Translations under genes and position numbers: made by a program
Origin: Bacteroidales bacterium
GTDB taxonomy: Bacteria; Bacteroidota; Bacteroidia; Bacteroidales; FEN-979
Direction: 5' to 3'
Length of the DNA stretch: 64,000 nt
NCBI GenBank assembly: GCA_028706295.1
Contig: JAQWBQ010000010.1
Location: forward strand, 1-64,000
Part shown: one piece after another, positions 55,342-64,000 of the stretch
Layout of the letters: each line of letters starts with the position of its first letter
How positions within the stretch are numbered: position 1 is the first letter of the stretch
The notes under the pieces: generated by a model
What the model was told of the DNA's origin: nothing
Seen by the model: only the letters and a program-made list of their open reading frames with translations
Database searches by the model: none

Positions 55342-55784
55342 GATTCAGGATTTGGTGGCAATTCATTCAGTAATAACCAATACATACCCAGTTGCTGGAC
55401 GGCCTGGGTGAATTTGTTAAAATCGACCGGTTTGCGGATATAGCTGTTTGCTCCGTTGAGGTAACAGTTGATGAGGTCCTGCTCCTCCAGGGAGGAGGTC
55501 AGTATGATGACCGGGGTGAGCTGTGTCGGCTGAAAATTCCGGATCTCCTTCAGCACCTCCAGCCCGTCGACTTTAGGCAATTTCAAATCCAGGAGGATGA
55601 TGGCAGGGAGTCTGTGTTGGTCATTTTGACCAAATTCTCCTAAGCCTTTAATGTAATCAATGGCCTTTGCCCCGTCGTTCACCACGGTCATAGGGTTGGT
55701 CAGATTTGCCTTCTCGAATGCGCGCCGGGTCAATTCCACATCATCGGGATTGTCCTCCACCAGCAGGATTATCTTTCGATCCAT
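55338..55784 (-). CDS. Single-domain response regulator (Rcp1-like)
   Basis: 148 residues, a lone receiver with acidic pocket EDNPDD (10-15), phospho-acceptor Asp66 (ILLDLKLPKVDG), Thr/Ser in ILTSS and Lys in IRKPVDF. The extended ANLTNPMTVVNDGAKAIDYI loop is typical of the Rcp1 group, which partners with PAS/phytochrome-type kinases. It has no output domain. It lies 39 bp after the membrane kinase and overlaps the hybrid kinase by four bases. Confidence 0.95.
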   Translation of the reverse strand: MDRKIILLVEDNPDDVELTRRAFEKANLTNPMTVVNDGAKAIDYIKGLGEFGQNDQHRLPAIILLDLKLPKVDGLEVLKEIRNFQPTQLTPVIILTSSLEEQDLINCYLNGANSYIRKPVDFNKFTQAVQQLGMYWLLLNELPPNPES

Positions 55785-55823
55785 TTTTACTTTTATTTGT
55801 TATGACATGTCCTTTCTGAATTT

Positions 55824-58337
55824 TCAGGGCAATCTGAAATAAAAAGTTGCTCCCTTCCCGGGTTCAGCTTCGGCGGAGATCGATCCCCCGTGTCGCTGGA
55901 TAATCCGGTTTACAATGGTCAGGCCGATTCCGGTGCCTGCAAATTCCTGGGGTGTATGGAGCCGCTGGAACACCCCGAACAGCTTTCCGGCATACCGCAT
56001 GTCGAAACCGGCCCCGTTATCCCGGATCATGATTTCGCGAACCCCGCTACGGATAACCGAATCGACGATGATGGCAGGGTCGGCGACTCCCGTGCTGAAT
56101 TTAAATGCATTCTGGAGCAGGTTGTAAAGGGCAATCTTCATCAATCCGGGATCAGCAGTCACCAGGATCCCTTCGCCAATCGTTACAGTATGTTTTGAAT
56201 ATTCGGCGGTCTCTGCCAACTCGGCGCAAATTTGCTTTGCCATCTGGGAGATGTTGACCTCCTGGAGCGACATTGACTGTCGTGTGATCCGCGACAACCG
56301 CAGGAGGTCATCAATCAACTGTGCCATGCGTTGACTGGCATTCCGGATCCGGCGGAGGTAATCCCTCCCTTTCTCATCGATTTTTTCAGCCTGATCCTCG
56401 AGCAATGCCAGGCTGAAACCGTCGATGCTTCTCAACGGAGCCCGGAGGTCGTGAGAAACGGAATAGCTGAAACTTTCCAGGTCTTTATTTGCGATTTCGA
56501 GTTGTTCGGTGCGAACCTGAACGCGTTCTTCCAACTCCTGGTTCAGCCGTTCCAGTTCCCGTTCCTTGGCGCGAAGCACCGTTACATCCTCCCCCGAGCT
56601 GATGGTTCCGATCACCTTCCCATTCTCGTCTCTGATCAAAGCGTTGTGCCAATGCAGAATCAGTTGTTCACCGGTAGCGGTAAGCGCGGAATTTTCGAAG
56701 AACTCCGGCCCTTCGATGTTCCCGCTCATAAGCTGCGTGAAAACCTCCCGGACAGTTGTTCTGACATCGGCAGGAATGAAATGATCGAACCAACTTTTAC
56801 CGATAATTTCATCCTGCGGGTAACCGAAAAGTTCCGATCCTTTTTTATTGATCAATTCGATATTGCCTTCATGGTCTAAAACGATGATTACCGACCCCGC
56901 GATGTTCAGGTAATTCTGGGCGCGGTTGCGCTCCTGAATCAGCATCTGCTGGTATTTCGCCCGTTCCGAAAAATCACGGACAATCCCGTTATAATATTTT
57001 TTTCCCTGGAAATAAATAACCCGTGAACTGACCTCGACCGGAAATCTGGTTCCGTCTTTTTTCACATGGATGGAATCGTAAAGGAATCCTTCTTCGGGAG
57101 GTTCAGTAGTCAGGCGTTGCCGGTAAGGGGGTTGTGCTTCCGGGGCAATTATTTTGGAAGCATTGAAACCAACCAGTTCTTCGCGTGAATAGCCATAAAC
57201 GCCCATTGCTCTTTCATTACAATCGGTAATGGTACCTTTTTCATCGAGCAGCAGGATGACATCATTGGCACGTTGCATCACCATTTCATAATGCTGGGTA
57301 AGAATCAGGCGTTGGGATTCGAGTTTGTAAAGGTTCCTGAAATGGTCTTTTTTCCGTTGCAGAAATATCAAATACAACACCAGAAGTCCCAGTAAAATCA
57401 TGACCAAAACGCCCGGCAGCGTCCTGCCCCACCAATAAGAAAGGGGTTCCAGCGCTTCATCCTGGTCTGTTTTACTGACCATATACCAGGGGGTACCCGA
57501 TACGTGCCGGGTATAAAAAAACACCCTGACACCCCGGTAATCGATTCCCTCACTGAATCCCGTGTATCCTTTGGCAGCCATTGCAGCCGGAAGGAGCTCA
57601 TTGTGAAGCGGTAGTTTCAATCGCAGGGTACTCCCTGGTCTGTGTTTCAATTCACTCAGGTAACCCACACTGTCATCTTTTACTTCCACCAATAAAGTTT
57701 CGGAAGTGCGGCTACTAACCGGCCAGGACTGGATCAGGGGGTAGATGAACCTTGAAGGGTCAACCCGGAGAAGCAACATTGCCCGGAGGGTCGTCGAATC
57801 GTTCATTCCAATGTAAACAGGGGAATAAAAATCGATGTGGATCTTATTATGGTATTTGCAATAGTAAAAGCTGCTGAACTTTGCGTTCCTGAATTTAATT
57901 GAATTAAGGAGGATCATTTGTGCGTCGGAACTTAAAGAGTCACCGAGTGGAGTCAAACTGATATAAATTTTCCCGGTCGAGTCGACAATCAGGATATCCT
58001 CATACCCGTAATTATCCTTCATTGGCATTATATGGTCGAGAATGTAGCGACGAAGATCTTCACGCTCCGGATGGTCAATAAACCGGTTTACATACTCATG
58101 CATATTGCCGGCCCGGTTCACATAGTTGGCATCGCTTCTACGCTCCCTGATCCAATTGCTGATCTCTTCAGCCTTGTACTTTGAGATGCTTTCCAGTCGT
58201 TCCGACGTCAGCCGGACCAGGGTTGCGCGTTGAATTTTTAGATTTATGAATCCCAGGAGGATGATCATCAGGGAAAAAAAAACAAAAGCAGCAATATATT
58301 TCCACCCGGGAAAATATTCTGGAATTTTGAATTTCAT
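55824..58337 (-). CDS. Membrane sensor histidine kinase with two PAS domains
   Basis: 837 residues. TM1 (about 13-32) and TM2 (about 305-325) enclose a periplasmic sensing domain of about 270 residues with a Cache-like pattern (ILIVDSTGKIYISLTPLGDS). Two PAS/PAC domains follow (about 350-470, starting NDVILLLDEKGTITDCNERA, and about 475-600, starting GSVIIVLDHEGNIELINKKG). Then come a coiled coil, HisKA (SVSHDLRAPLRSIDGF, His629) and HATPase (NLLQNAFKFSTG, GTGIGLTIVNRI). The HisKA motif is that of bacteriophytochrome-like kinases, which commonly pair with Rcp1-like receivers such as the one next door. First gene of the operon; ligand unknown. Confidence 0.93.
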   Translation of the reverse strand: MKFKIPEYFPGWKYIAAFVFFSLMIILLGFINLKIQRATLVRLTSERLESISKYKAEEISNWIRERRSDANYVNRAGNMHEYVNRFIDHPEREDLRRYILDHIMPMKDNYGYEDILIVDSTGKIYISLTPLGDSLSSDAQMILLNSIKFRNAKFSSFYYCKYHNKIHIDFYSPVYIGMNDSTTLRAMLLLRVDPSRFIYPLIQSWPVSSRTSETLLVEVKDDSVGYLSELKHRPGSTLRLKLPLHNELLPAAMAAKGYTGFSEGIDYRGVRVFFYTRHVSGTPWYMVSKTDQDEALEPLSYWWGRTLPGVLVMILLGLLVLYLIFLQRKKDHFRNLYKLESQRLILTQHYEMVMQRANDVILLLDEKGTITDCNERAMGVYGYSREELVGFNASKIIAPEAQPPYRQRLTTEPPEEGFLYDSIHVKKDGTRFPVEVSSRVIYFQGKKYYNGIVRDFSERAKYQQMLIQERNRAQNYLNIAGSVIIVLDHEGNIELINKKGSELFGYPQDEIIGKSWFDHFIPADVRTTVREVFTQLMSGNIEGPEFFENSALTATGEQLILHWHNALIRDENGKVIGTISSGEDVTVLRAKERELERLNQELEERVQVRTEQLEIANKDLESFSYSVSHDLRAPLRSIDGFSLALLEDQAEKIDEKGRDYLRRIRNASQRMAQLIDDLLRLSRITRQSMSLQEVNISQMAKQICAELAETAEYSKHTVTIGEGILVTADPGLMKIALYNLLQNAFKFSTGVADPAIIVDSVIRSGVREIMIRDNGAGFDMRYAGKLFGVFQRLHTPQEFAGTGIGLTIVNRIIQRHGGSISAEAEPGKGATFYFRLP

Positions 58338-58479
58338 AGATCAAACGGGTCGATGCAGTAAATATACAACAAGACAGGAAGAAAATCAAATCTGTGAAAA
58401 AGGTTTAATTAAAAAATATTCAATCGTGCCGGAACAGGTTTGAAAAGAAGAAATCCTGACCGGGAATCCGGGTGAAGGG

Positions 58480-61400
58480 TCACTGTCCGTTTACCAGCAG
58501 GGGTTTCACAAACCAATCCTGACCGGTCCGGATCCTGACGAAATAGCATCCCGGAGAAGCTCCTGTGATATCGATCAAAAGGTCGGTTTCCGGAGTGGAT
58601 GGTTTATAACTCTTTTTGAAGACCGAAATTCCCCTGACATCGCAGACCTCTATTTCACAGTCGGCATCCGGCCGGCCGGACAGCGACACGGTGAAGATTC
58701 CACTTGTCGGAACCGGGTAGATCCGGATCCTTTGATCGGTTGGTTCATCCATTCCGGGCAAGGTTATGTAAATGTTGTTGGAGGTATCGGAGCTGCAACC
58801 ATTCAGGTTGACCACATCCCAATACCAGCCGATGGCGGTGACGGTATAATTCTGCCCGGTGGCTCCCGGGATCAGTGATCCGTTGAAAAACCACTGATTT
58901 CCGTCGGTTGCATTGCTTGAAAGCACCGGTCCTGCCAAGGTGATAACCGGAGCAGGAGGAACCGGGTTCAGTGATACGGGAAGGGTCGACACGGAGCCGT
59001 TGCCGCAGCTGTTGCTTCCATAGACTGTAATATTTCCCGAAACGGCAACCGGACCGAAGTCGACGGTTATGGCATTGGTATTGGCTCCGTTCACGATGAA
59101 GGCCCCGGATGGAACGGTCCAGTGGTAGTCGATCACCGCGGTGATGGGAGCAATCGAATAGACGATCCCCGAAGCGTTTTCGCAAACCTGGTCCGGTCCT
59201 TCGATGGTACCGGGGTCGGAAGGCAACGGGGTGACGGTAACCTGGAAAGGCGGGGATGCCGGACCCGATCCGCAAAGGTTGTTCCCCTGCACGGTGATGG
59301 GTCCTGAAGAGGCATTTGCGGCAAAGCTTACGGTAATGGCGTTGGTATTATAGCCGGCGGTAACGGAGGCTCCCAAAGGCAGGGTCCAGATGTAGGAAAC
59401 AGCATTGGTGACGGGCGCTACCGAATAACTCACGCCGGTGGCTCCGCCGCATACCGCGGCAGTTCCGGTGATGCTTCCGGCTGTTGACGGGAGGGGGTCG
59501 ACCGTGACGCTGAAGGTCGACGGGGTTGTTGCCGCGCATCCCGCGGTGCTGGTATAGTTTACCGACACCCACTGCGGGCCGGATGCATTCCACGAAACCT
59601 GGATCTGGTTAGTACCTAGGCCTATCACGATAGAGCCTCCCGACGACACGCTCCAGGTATAGGCAGTCATGCCCGATTCGGTCGTGTAAGTGGTATTTGC
59701 ACCGCCCTGGCAGGCTGTGGCTGATCCTGTAATCGAAGGAACCGGTGGCGGGCTCACGGTAACCGGCAGATTGGACGGGGTTCCGCTGGAACAGAAATTC
59801 GTTCCGTATACCGAAACGTTGCCGCTGGTTGAACCGAAGTTGACCACGATGCTGGTGGTATTCTGACCGCTTGTGATGGTTGCCCCGGCAGGAACCGACC
59901 AGGTATAACCGGTAGCATTGGTGATCGGGGCAATGGAATAGGTTTTACCGGTGGCATTGACACATACGCTTGCCGGGCCCGTGATCGCTCCGGCTGCCGC
60001 GATAGTCGGACAACCGGGCGTAAAGGTCTGATCGGCCCCGTAAAAGGTCCCAGCCGTACTGACACCAACACAACGGTAGTGATAGGTAACATTGGAGGTA
60101 AGTCCGGATAGGTTGGCAGAGACGGCAACAGGCGCGTATCCGGTAACTGTGGGAGGAGTTGCCGCCAGGGAGTTTCCGTAACTCGTGTTCAGCCCCCAGT
60201 CGAAGGTTACCGTGGTCGGATAGAGGTTGGCAGTAACCGATCCGTTAAGGGTAGCGCTGGTCAGCAATATATTGGAGGCGGCATTGGTCACCACGACCGG
60301 ATTCACAATGATTTGTCCGCTGATGGTGATTAAAAGCGAATCCTTCACAGTCACATCCTGCACAGCCACTGCTTTGGCATACACGGTTCCGTTGCCGGTT
60401 GCGGTGACCAGTCCGGCAGTACTGATCGCAGCGTTCCCCGTTACCGGGACGATGCTCCAGGTGACATTTTGGTTGGCGGTCAGCGGAAACACGGTCGCAA
60501 CCATCTGCAGGGTGCCTCCGCTCGTGGTGATGGTTGGAGGGACACTACCCTGGGTAGCAACGACCAGGCCGACCAGGCCCCCGACCGAAATGCCCTGGGC
60601 ATAACCCATGTATGAGCCGGTGCGGTTTTCGGTCCAGATTCCTGCGCAACGGTTGGGGCCGTCGGGGGTGAAACCGTACCGCATCTTTGGAGTTCCTGTC
60701 GATGCCGTGGTAGAACTGATCTCTACCTGATTTCCCGCCCAGGCAAAATTACCGTTGGCATCGAGTCGGGTCACATAGATCTTATCATTCACATCCGCAA
60801 ACATAAACATGGGATTGTCGTTCACCAGGGCCAGATTACCCTCAGGCCGATTGCTGTTTGGACCGATGGCATAGACTACCTTGGCATTATCGGTAAACTG
60901 CCGGGCGCCGGTCGTTTTCAGAAATTTCTGCACATAGATTCCGTACTGATTCTGGTTGTAGTCGCTGAAGTTACATACAGACCAGACATAGTTTGATGCT
61001 CCGGAGAGGTTGATCATGGTATACATCTGGTAATCGTCGTAGGTATTCACATTGGTGTTGAAGGCTGAGCCGTTCATTCCCCAGGGGATGGTTCCGCCCG
61101 GGTCGATCCGCTGGAGAAAGGAGTTGAACCTGAAGCCGTTGGAGCTGTAATATCCGAAGTAGGTCACATCGCCATCGGCAACGATCGAATAGTACCGGGC
61201 GGCGCTGGTAGTCTGGTTGCAGATCTGAAGCGGGGCATAGACGGCGGTTCCGTTCGGATTGAACATTTGCGCATAGAGTGTGGTCGACACGCCGTAACCC
61301 ATCTTCTGATACACCATGGTAAATTTACCTGCCAGATTACCGATCAACTGACCGCGGGTTGTGGTGGAGGTTCCTACGGTGACCACAACGGGGGCGGTCC

Positions 61401-61956
61401 ATGCCAGTGATCCGCTGTTGGTTATCTTTTGGATATTCAGGGTGTTTCCGTTATCGGAATTCCAGGTCACAACAATCTCGCCTGTTGAAAGCAAGGCGGG
61501 ATAGGGAACCATACCGCCGCCGAGGATGATGCCTCCCGCGCCCCAGAGTTGCGCTCCGGTTTGGGAGATTTTATGAACCACGGCGCTCATGATTCCGGTT
61601 CCTTCATGTTGAAATCCGATGACCAGGTTGTTGGAGGCGTCGACACAGACATTAAAAACAAAAGTCGCAGATCCCGATGCCAGGTTACTCACCAGTACGC
61701 CATCGGCTCCAAGGAGTTTATAGCCGTCGGCATCAATGAGCTGGGCCCGCATGTCGTAATTGCCGGAATTCTCGTGATAATAGGCGATCCATGTCTTTCC
61801 GTCGGATGTGGGAACCGACTGCAAATCGGCGGTTGGCAATCCCGAAATCAGCATGTTCACACTGGTATTGGTATTCCACTGAGCTGACGCCAGGCCTGAG
61901 CAGAGCAACATCAGGAGTCCTGCAAAACTCCTTAAAAATGTCAATTTTGTTTTCAT
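58480..61956 (-). CDS. T9SS-exported protein with BIG2-like and PKD-like modules
   Basis: The track start at 62040 carries 28 extra residues overlapping the GAPDH end; the ATG at 61956 gives MKTKLTFLRSFAGLLMLLCS, a proper signal peptide, and 1158 residues. Residues about 25-490 look like a propeller (WIAYYHENSGNYDMRAQLID). A BIG2-like module follows (VTWSIVPVTGNAAISTAG), then an FN3-like module (TSATLNGSVTANLYPTTVTF). Next are three 'YSIAPITNATGYTW'-type modules and one 84-residue PKD-like module (YTTESGMTAYTWSVSSGG) of the same class as in the two giants. An Ig-like segment and a type A T9SS tail (IYPVPTSGIFTVSL) end the protein. It is a smaller third relative of the giants, again probably a surface protein. 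Confidence 0.9.
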   Translation of the reverse strand: MKTKLTFLRSFAGLLMLLCSGLASAQWNTNTSVNMLISGLPTADLQSVPTSDGKTWIAYYHENSGNYDMRAQLIDADGYKLLGADGVLVSNLASGSATFVFNVCVDASNNLVIGFQHEGTGIMSAVVHKISQTGAQLWGAGGIILGGGMVPYPALLSTGEIVVTWNSDNGNTLNIQKITNSGSLAWTAPVVVTVGTSTTTRGQLIGNLAGKFTMVYQKMGYGVSTTLYAQMFNPNGTAVYAPLQICNQTTSAARYYSIVADGDVTYFGYYSSNGFRFNSFLQRIDPGGTIPWGMNGSAFNTNVNTYDDYQMYTMINLSGASNYVWSVCNFSDYNQNQYGIYVQKFLKTTGARQFTDNAKVVYAIGPNSNRPEGNLALVNDNPMFMFADVNDKIYVTRLDANGNFAWAGNQVEISSTTASTGTPKMRYGFTPDGPNRCAGIWTENRTGSYMGYAQGISVGGLVGLVVATQGSVPPTITTSGGTLQMVATVFPLTANQNVTWSIVPVTGNAAISTAGLVTATGNGTVYAKAVAVQDVTVKDSLLITISGQIIVNPVVVTNAASNILLTSATLNGSVTANLYPTTVTFDWGLNTSYGNSLAATPPTVTGYAPVAVSANLSGLTSNVTYHYRCVGVSTAGTFYGADQTFTPGCPTIAAAGAITGPASVCVNATGKTYSIAPITNATGYTWSVPAGATITSGQNTTSIVVNFGSTSGNVSVYGTNFCSSGTPSNLPVTVSPPPVPSITGSATACQGGANTTYTTESGMTAYTWSVSSGGSIVIGLGTNQIQVSWNASGPQWVSVNYTSTAGCAATTPSTFSVTVDPLPSTAGSITGTAAVCGGATGVSYSVAPVTNAVSYIWTLPLGASVTAGYNTNAITVSFAANASSGPITVQGNNLCGSGPASPPFQVTVTPLPSDPGTIEGPDQVCENASGIVYSIAPITAVIDYHWTVPSGAFIVNGANTNAITVDFGPVAVSGNITVYGSNSCGNGSVSTLPVSLNPVPPAPVITLAGPVLSSNATDGNQWFFNGSLIPGATGQNYTVTAIGWYWDVVNLNGCSSDTSNNIYITLPGMDEPTDQRIRIYPVPTSGIFTVSLSGRPDADCEIEVCDVRGISVFKKSYKPSTPETDLLIDITGASPGCYFVRIRTGQDWFVKPLLVNGQ

Positions 61957-62020
61957 TGTTTTGGGTTTTGGGATTACAAAATATTTACCGGCCCGGTCAC
62001 GTGTCAGCAAATCCCCCGGG

Positions 62021-63274
62021 TCAACGGGTCGTAGTTTCAATGTGTTCAGTCAGCTTTCCCAGGCACCGTACATAGCTTCCGAATTCGTTGTCGTACCATC
62101 CGAAGATCTTGGCATGGGTTACCGGAAGGTTCACGTCGCGGTCTTCTTTAATTCCCAGGGAGTGAAGCAATGCGGCAGGCAACGGAAGAAATCCGGTCCG
62201 GGTATGGGTTTCGTGTCCTTCGATGACCACGGCGGCGGGAAATCCCATCAGGTCGGACGATACATTCTGTTTTTCGCTGAAGTGAAGCAATCCCTGTTGG
62301 GATCCCCGGGTAGCCCGGCGATAGAGGTCGTTGATGTATGCGCCGCTGATTATCGGTTCACCGCGCTCATCCACCCGCGAATCGAAGGTAATATTGAGGG
62401 AAATCAGGGAAACGGTATTGGTCGGGATGCGCACCGAATCGGCCATGAATCCGATGTTTGCTATTTGCGGCAGCACCATTTCCAGCGCTTTTCCCGCTCC
62501 TGTGGAAGATAAAATGATGTTGTTGAATACCGACCTGTTTTTCCTCAGATCGGAAGTTCCCGTTGAGGGAACCGCATCAAGCACACTCTGGGTGTTGGTT
62601 GCAGCATGAACCGTCGACATGGATGCGGTGAGGATTCGCTTGGTTTCCACGTCTTCGAGCAGGGGTTTCATCATATGGGCCAGCCCTGTGGTGGTACAGC
62701 TTGCCGCTGAAACCACATGGTGCAGGTGCGGCCGGAAGTCGAGGTGGTTAATGCCATAAATCAGGGTTGGATATTCGCCGGAATCCTTGTAGGATTTATC
62801 TTTAATCTTAAACGGGGCGCTGGCGATCACATTTCGCGCGCCGGCTTCGAGGTGGCCCCGGAGGCTTCCTTTTGGATCATCGGCCGGTATGGTCGGATCC
62901 AGAAATTTTCCCGTGCAATCGACTACCGTTTGAACGCCTTCGCGGGCCCATCCGATATTGCGGGGCAACCGTTCTTTCCTTAAAATTTTTACCGGGAATC
63001 CATCCACATCCAGCATACCATCAGAGGCATCAATCACTGTAATCGGGCATTTCTTTCCGGAAAATCCGTGAAGGAAATGATCGAGTGTGCCATAGGTTGA
63101 GTCTGTACTGATGGTATGAATCACATCATCGAGGCTTTTACCGACTTCCCGGCCTACGTTGATCACGATACCTTCGAAGCAGCGCGACTGCAGATGGTAC
63201 CATAATGTCAGTTTTCCGATGCGACCCAAACCGTTGATGCCCAACAGTTTTTTCTCTTTAAGTGAAATTTCCAT
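62021..63274 (-). CDS. Divergent glyceraldehyde-3-phosphate dehydrogenase
   Basis: 417 residues, about 80 longer than typical GAPDH. It has the Rossmann motif INGLGRIGK (13-21), catalytic Cys193 in SAASCTTTGLAH, catalytic His223 in STVHAATNTQ, the phosphate-binding STGAGKAL and the C-terminal WYDNEFGSYVRCL. Usually the catalytic motif is SCTTNCLAP; the second Cys and Asn are changed here. The region that normally carries the NAD-binding acidic residue (INDP/INDL) reads INVGREVGK, so cofactor preference may differ. It lies 23 bp after the PPDK-like gene, probably in the same operon. The reaction should be glyceraldehyde-3-phosphate/1,3-bisphosphoglycerate interconversion, but direction is not clear. 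Confidence 0.9.
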   Translation of the reverse strand: MEISLKEKKLLGINGLGRIGKLTLWYHLQSRCFEGIVINVGREVGKSLDDVIHTISTDSTYGTLDHFLHGFSGKKCPITVIDASDGMLDVDGFPVKILRKERLPRNIGWAREGVQTVVDCTGKFLDPTIPADDPKGSLRGHLEAGARNVIASAPFKIKDKSYKDSGEYPTLIYGINHLDFRPHLHHVVSAASCTTTGLAHMMKPLLEDVETKRILTASMSTVHAATNTQSVLDAVPSTGTSDLRKNRSVFNNIILSSTGAGKALEMVLPQIANIGFMADSVRIPTNTVSLISLNITFDSRVDERGEPIISGAYINDLYRRATRGSQQGLLHFSEKQNVSSDLMGFPAAVVIEGHETHTRTGFLPLPAALLHSLGIKEDRDVNLPVTHAKIFGWYDNEFGSYVRCLGKLTEHIETTTR

Positions 63275-63297
63275 GATATCGATAGTTTTGGTTAGGT

Positions 63298-64000
63298 TCA
63301 GAATTCCTGTTTCCGGATCGGATAATTACCCTGGTAAATGATGCCAAGCGGCCCGTCCAGCGCGATTTTGTCGAATGCCCTGAACACGGTATCGTTGATG
63401 CGGCATGTCTTTTCTTTTTCGTTCACCCTGAGTTCCGTGCAATTGACCACGCAAACTTTACCCAGGCTTGAGGCGGTAACCGCGGCATGAGAGGTGGCCC
63501 CGCCTTTGCCGGTCAGCAGTCCGTCGCATTCAAAGATCATCTCAATATCGTCGGGAACCGTGTCGGGACGGGCAAGGATGCATTGACCGTCTTCAAATTT
63601 AGCTTTTATTGCCCGGATATCTTCCAGGTCGAAAGCAAGAAATCCATTCACGACCCGGTTGCCGATCCCGATACCGGTGCCAACCTGTTTCATTTTTTGA
63701 GGAGGAACGGCGAACACCACCTTCTGTTCGGGCTTGGTCACCGACTGGTCTCTCACCTGTAAAATGTAAAGGTCTTCGGGTTTCGCGGTTTCGAATGTGA
63801 ATTCGATCTCCTGATGGCCGAAATCGTGTTTTTCGAGCAGTTCGTGGGCAAAGTTATTCAGTTTCTCAAAGATCTTCGGAAAGGCGCTTTCAAGGGAGAA
63901 GGGGCTTTTCTGGTAGTATTTATTCCGCTGGGCTTCACTTACGGGAAGGGTATTAACCAGTCCTGCAACAATATCTTCACCCTGGCTCAGAAATGAAAAA
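63298..64000 (-). CDS. PPDK/PEP-synthase-like protein, C-terminal part (runs off the window)
   Basis: The track lists only 63298-63756, starting at an internal GTG. The frame stays open to the window edge and encodes SQGEDIVAGLVNTLPVSEAQ and PEDLYILQVRDQSVT, conserved parts of the nucleotide/PEP-binding half of pyruvate phosphate dikinase. The phosphohistidine domain follows, with GGATSHAAVTA (catalytic His in TSHAA). The protein then ends (GNYPIRKQEF), without the C-terminal TIM barrel of full PPDK. That makes it a split or shortened relative, or a PEP/pyruvate-binding-domain protein. It is probably the upstream gene of an operon with the GAPDH. Confidence 0.88.
   Translation of the reverse strand, partial: FSFLSQGEDIVAGLVNTLPVSEAQRNKYYQKSPFSLESAFPKIFEKLNNFAHELLEKHDFGHQEIEFTFETAKPEDLYILQVRDQSVTKPEQKVVFAVPPQKMKQVGTGIGIGNRVVNGFLAFDLEDIRAIKAKFEDGQCILARPDTVPDDIEMIFECDGLLTGKGGATSHAAVTASSLGKVCVVNCTELRVNEKEKTCRINDTVFRAFDKIALDGPLGIIYQGNYPIRKQEF

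Noticed and set aside
61957-62040. Upstream start of the 1158-residue T9SS protein
   Set aside because: The 28 extra residues before the signal peptide overlap the GAPDH end and would hide the signal; the ATG at 61956 is preferred.
63298-63756. Stand-alone 152-codon phosphohistidine-domain gene
   Set aside because: The track start is an internal GTG; the frame continues with PPDK-like sequence to the window edge, so it is a partial larger gene.

Overview
The window is chromosomal DNA of a Bacteroidota bacterium, most like an environmental Bacteroidales-type lineage. Evidence: at least seven secreted proteins carry the type IX secretion (T9SS) C-terminal sorting domain ('PNP..G' followed by a short beta-rich tail). 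There are also Bacteroidota PKD-like modules, a FISUMP domain, an Omp28-like protein, a C10 protease, a reg_prop/Y_Y_Y histidine kinase and TAnnTTTG-type promoter boxes. I saw no rRNA, tRNA, CRISPR array, prophage or intact insertion sequence.

Layout. 1-6.2 kb: the tail of a cut-off gene, short-period intergenic repeats, a small membrane protein, an acyl-CoA ligase, an M16 protease and a DUF308/HdeD-like membrane protein. 6.2-9.3 kb: a large propeller-type sensor kinase. 9.3-16.2 kb: a secreted FG-GAP/T9SS protein, a YeiH-type transporter, a secreted protein with four glycogen-binding-like repeats and a retropepsin-like aspartyl protease. 16.2-37.5 kb: two giant minus-strand genes (3282 and 3727 codons) made almost wholly of about 84-residue PKD-like modules and exported by T9SS; together they fill a third of the window. 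37.8-41.7 kb: an M48 lipoprotein protease, an unknown lipoprotein and two small T9SS proteins. 42.3-51.2 kb, plus strand: a periplasmic-binding-protein/transmembrane/GcvH-like fusion, a histidine kinase with c-type heme motifs in its periplasmic sensor domain, a sigma-54 response regulator, an archaemetzincin and a tricorn-like protease. 51.3-58.3 kb, minus strand: a cyclophilin, a C10 protease, and a kinase / single-domain receiver / hybrid kinase operon. 58.5-64 kb: a third PKD-like T9SS protein, a divergent GAPDH and the end of a PPDK-like gene running off the window.

Two regions stand out. (1) The 42.2-47.3 kb signalling locus links a lipoyl-carrier-like fusion protein to a putative heme-containing sensor and a GAFTGA-bearing sigma-54 activator. 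A -24/-12-like sequence lies directly upstream of the fusion gene, so the fusion may be both partner and target of the regulator. (2) The giant genes show higher-order structure. Their modules fall into position-specific classes that recur in the same order every nine modules (about 2.29 kb). That order is shared between the two neighbouring genes, so they evolved by block duplication rather than by random module gain.

Most of the secreted proteins look like extracellular adhesion or matrix, proteolysis and nutrient-handling functions. Sensory capacity is high: four histidine kinases, two stand-alone receiver proteins and several extra receiver domains. Assignments come from reading motifs in the supplied translations; no database search was run, and module counts were made by eye.
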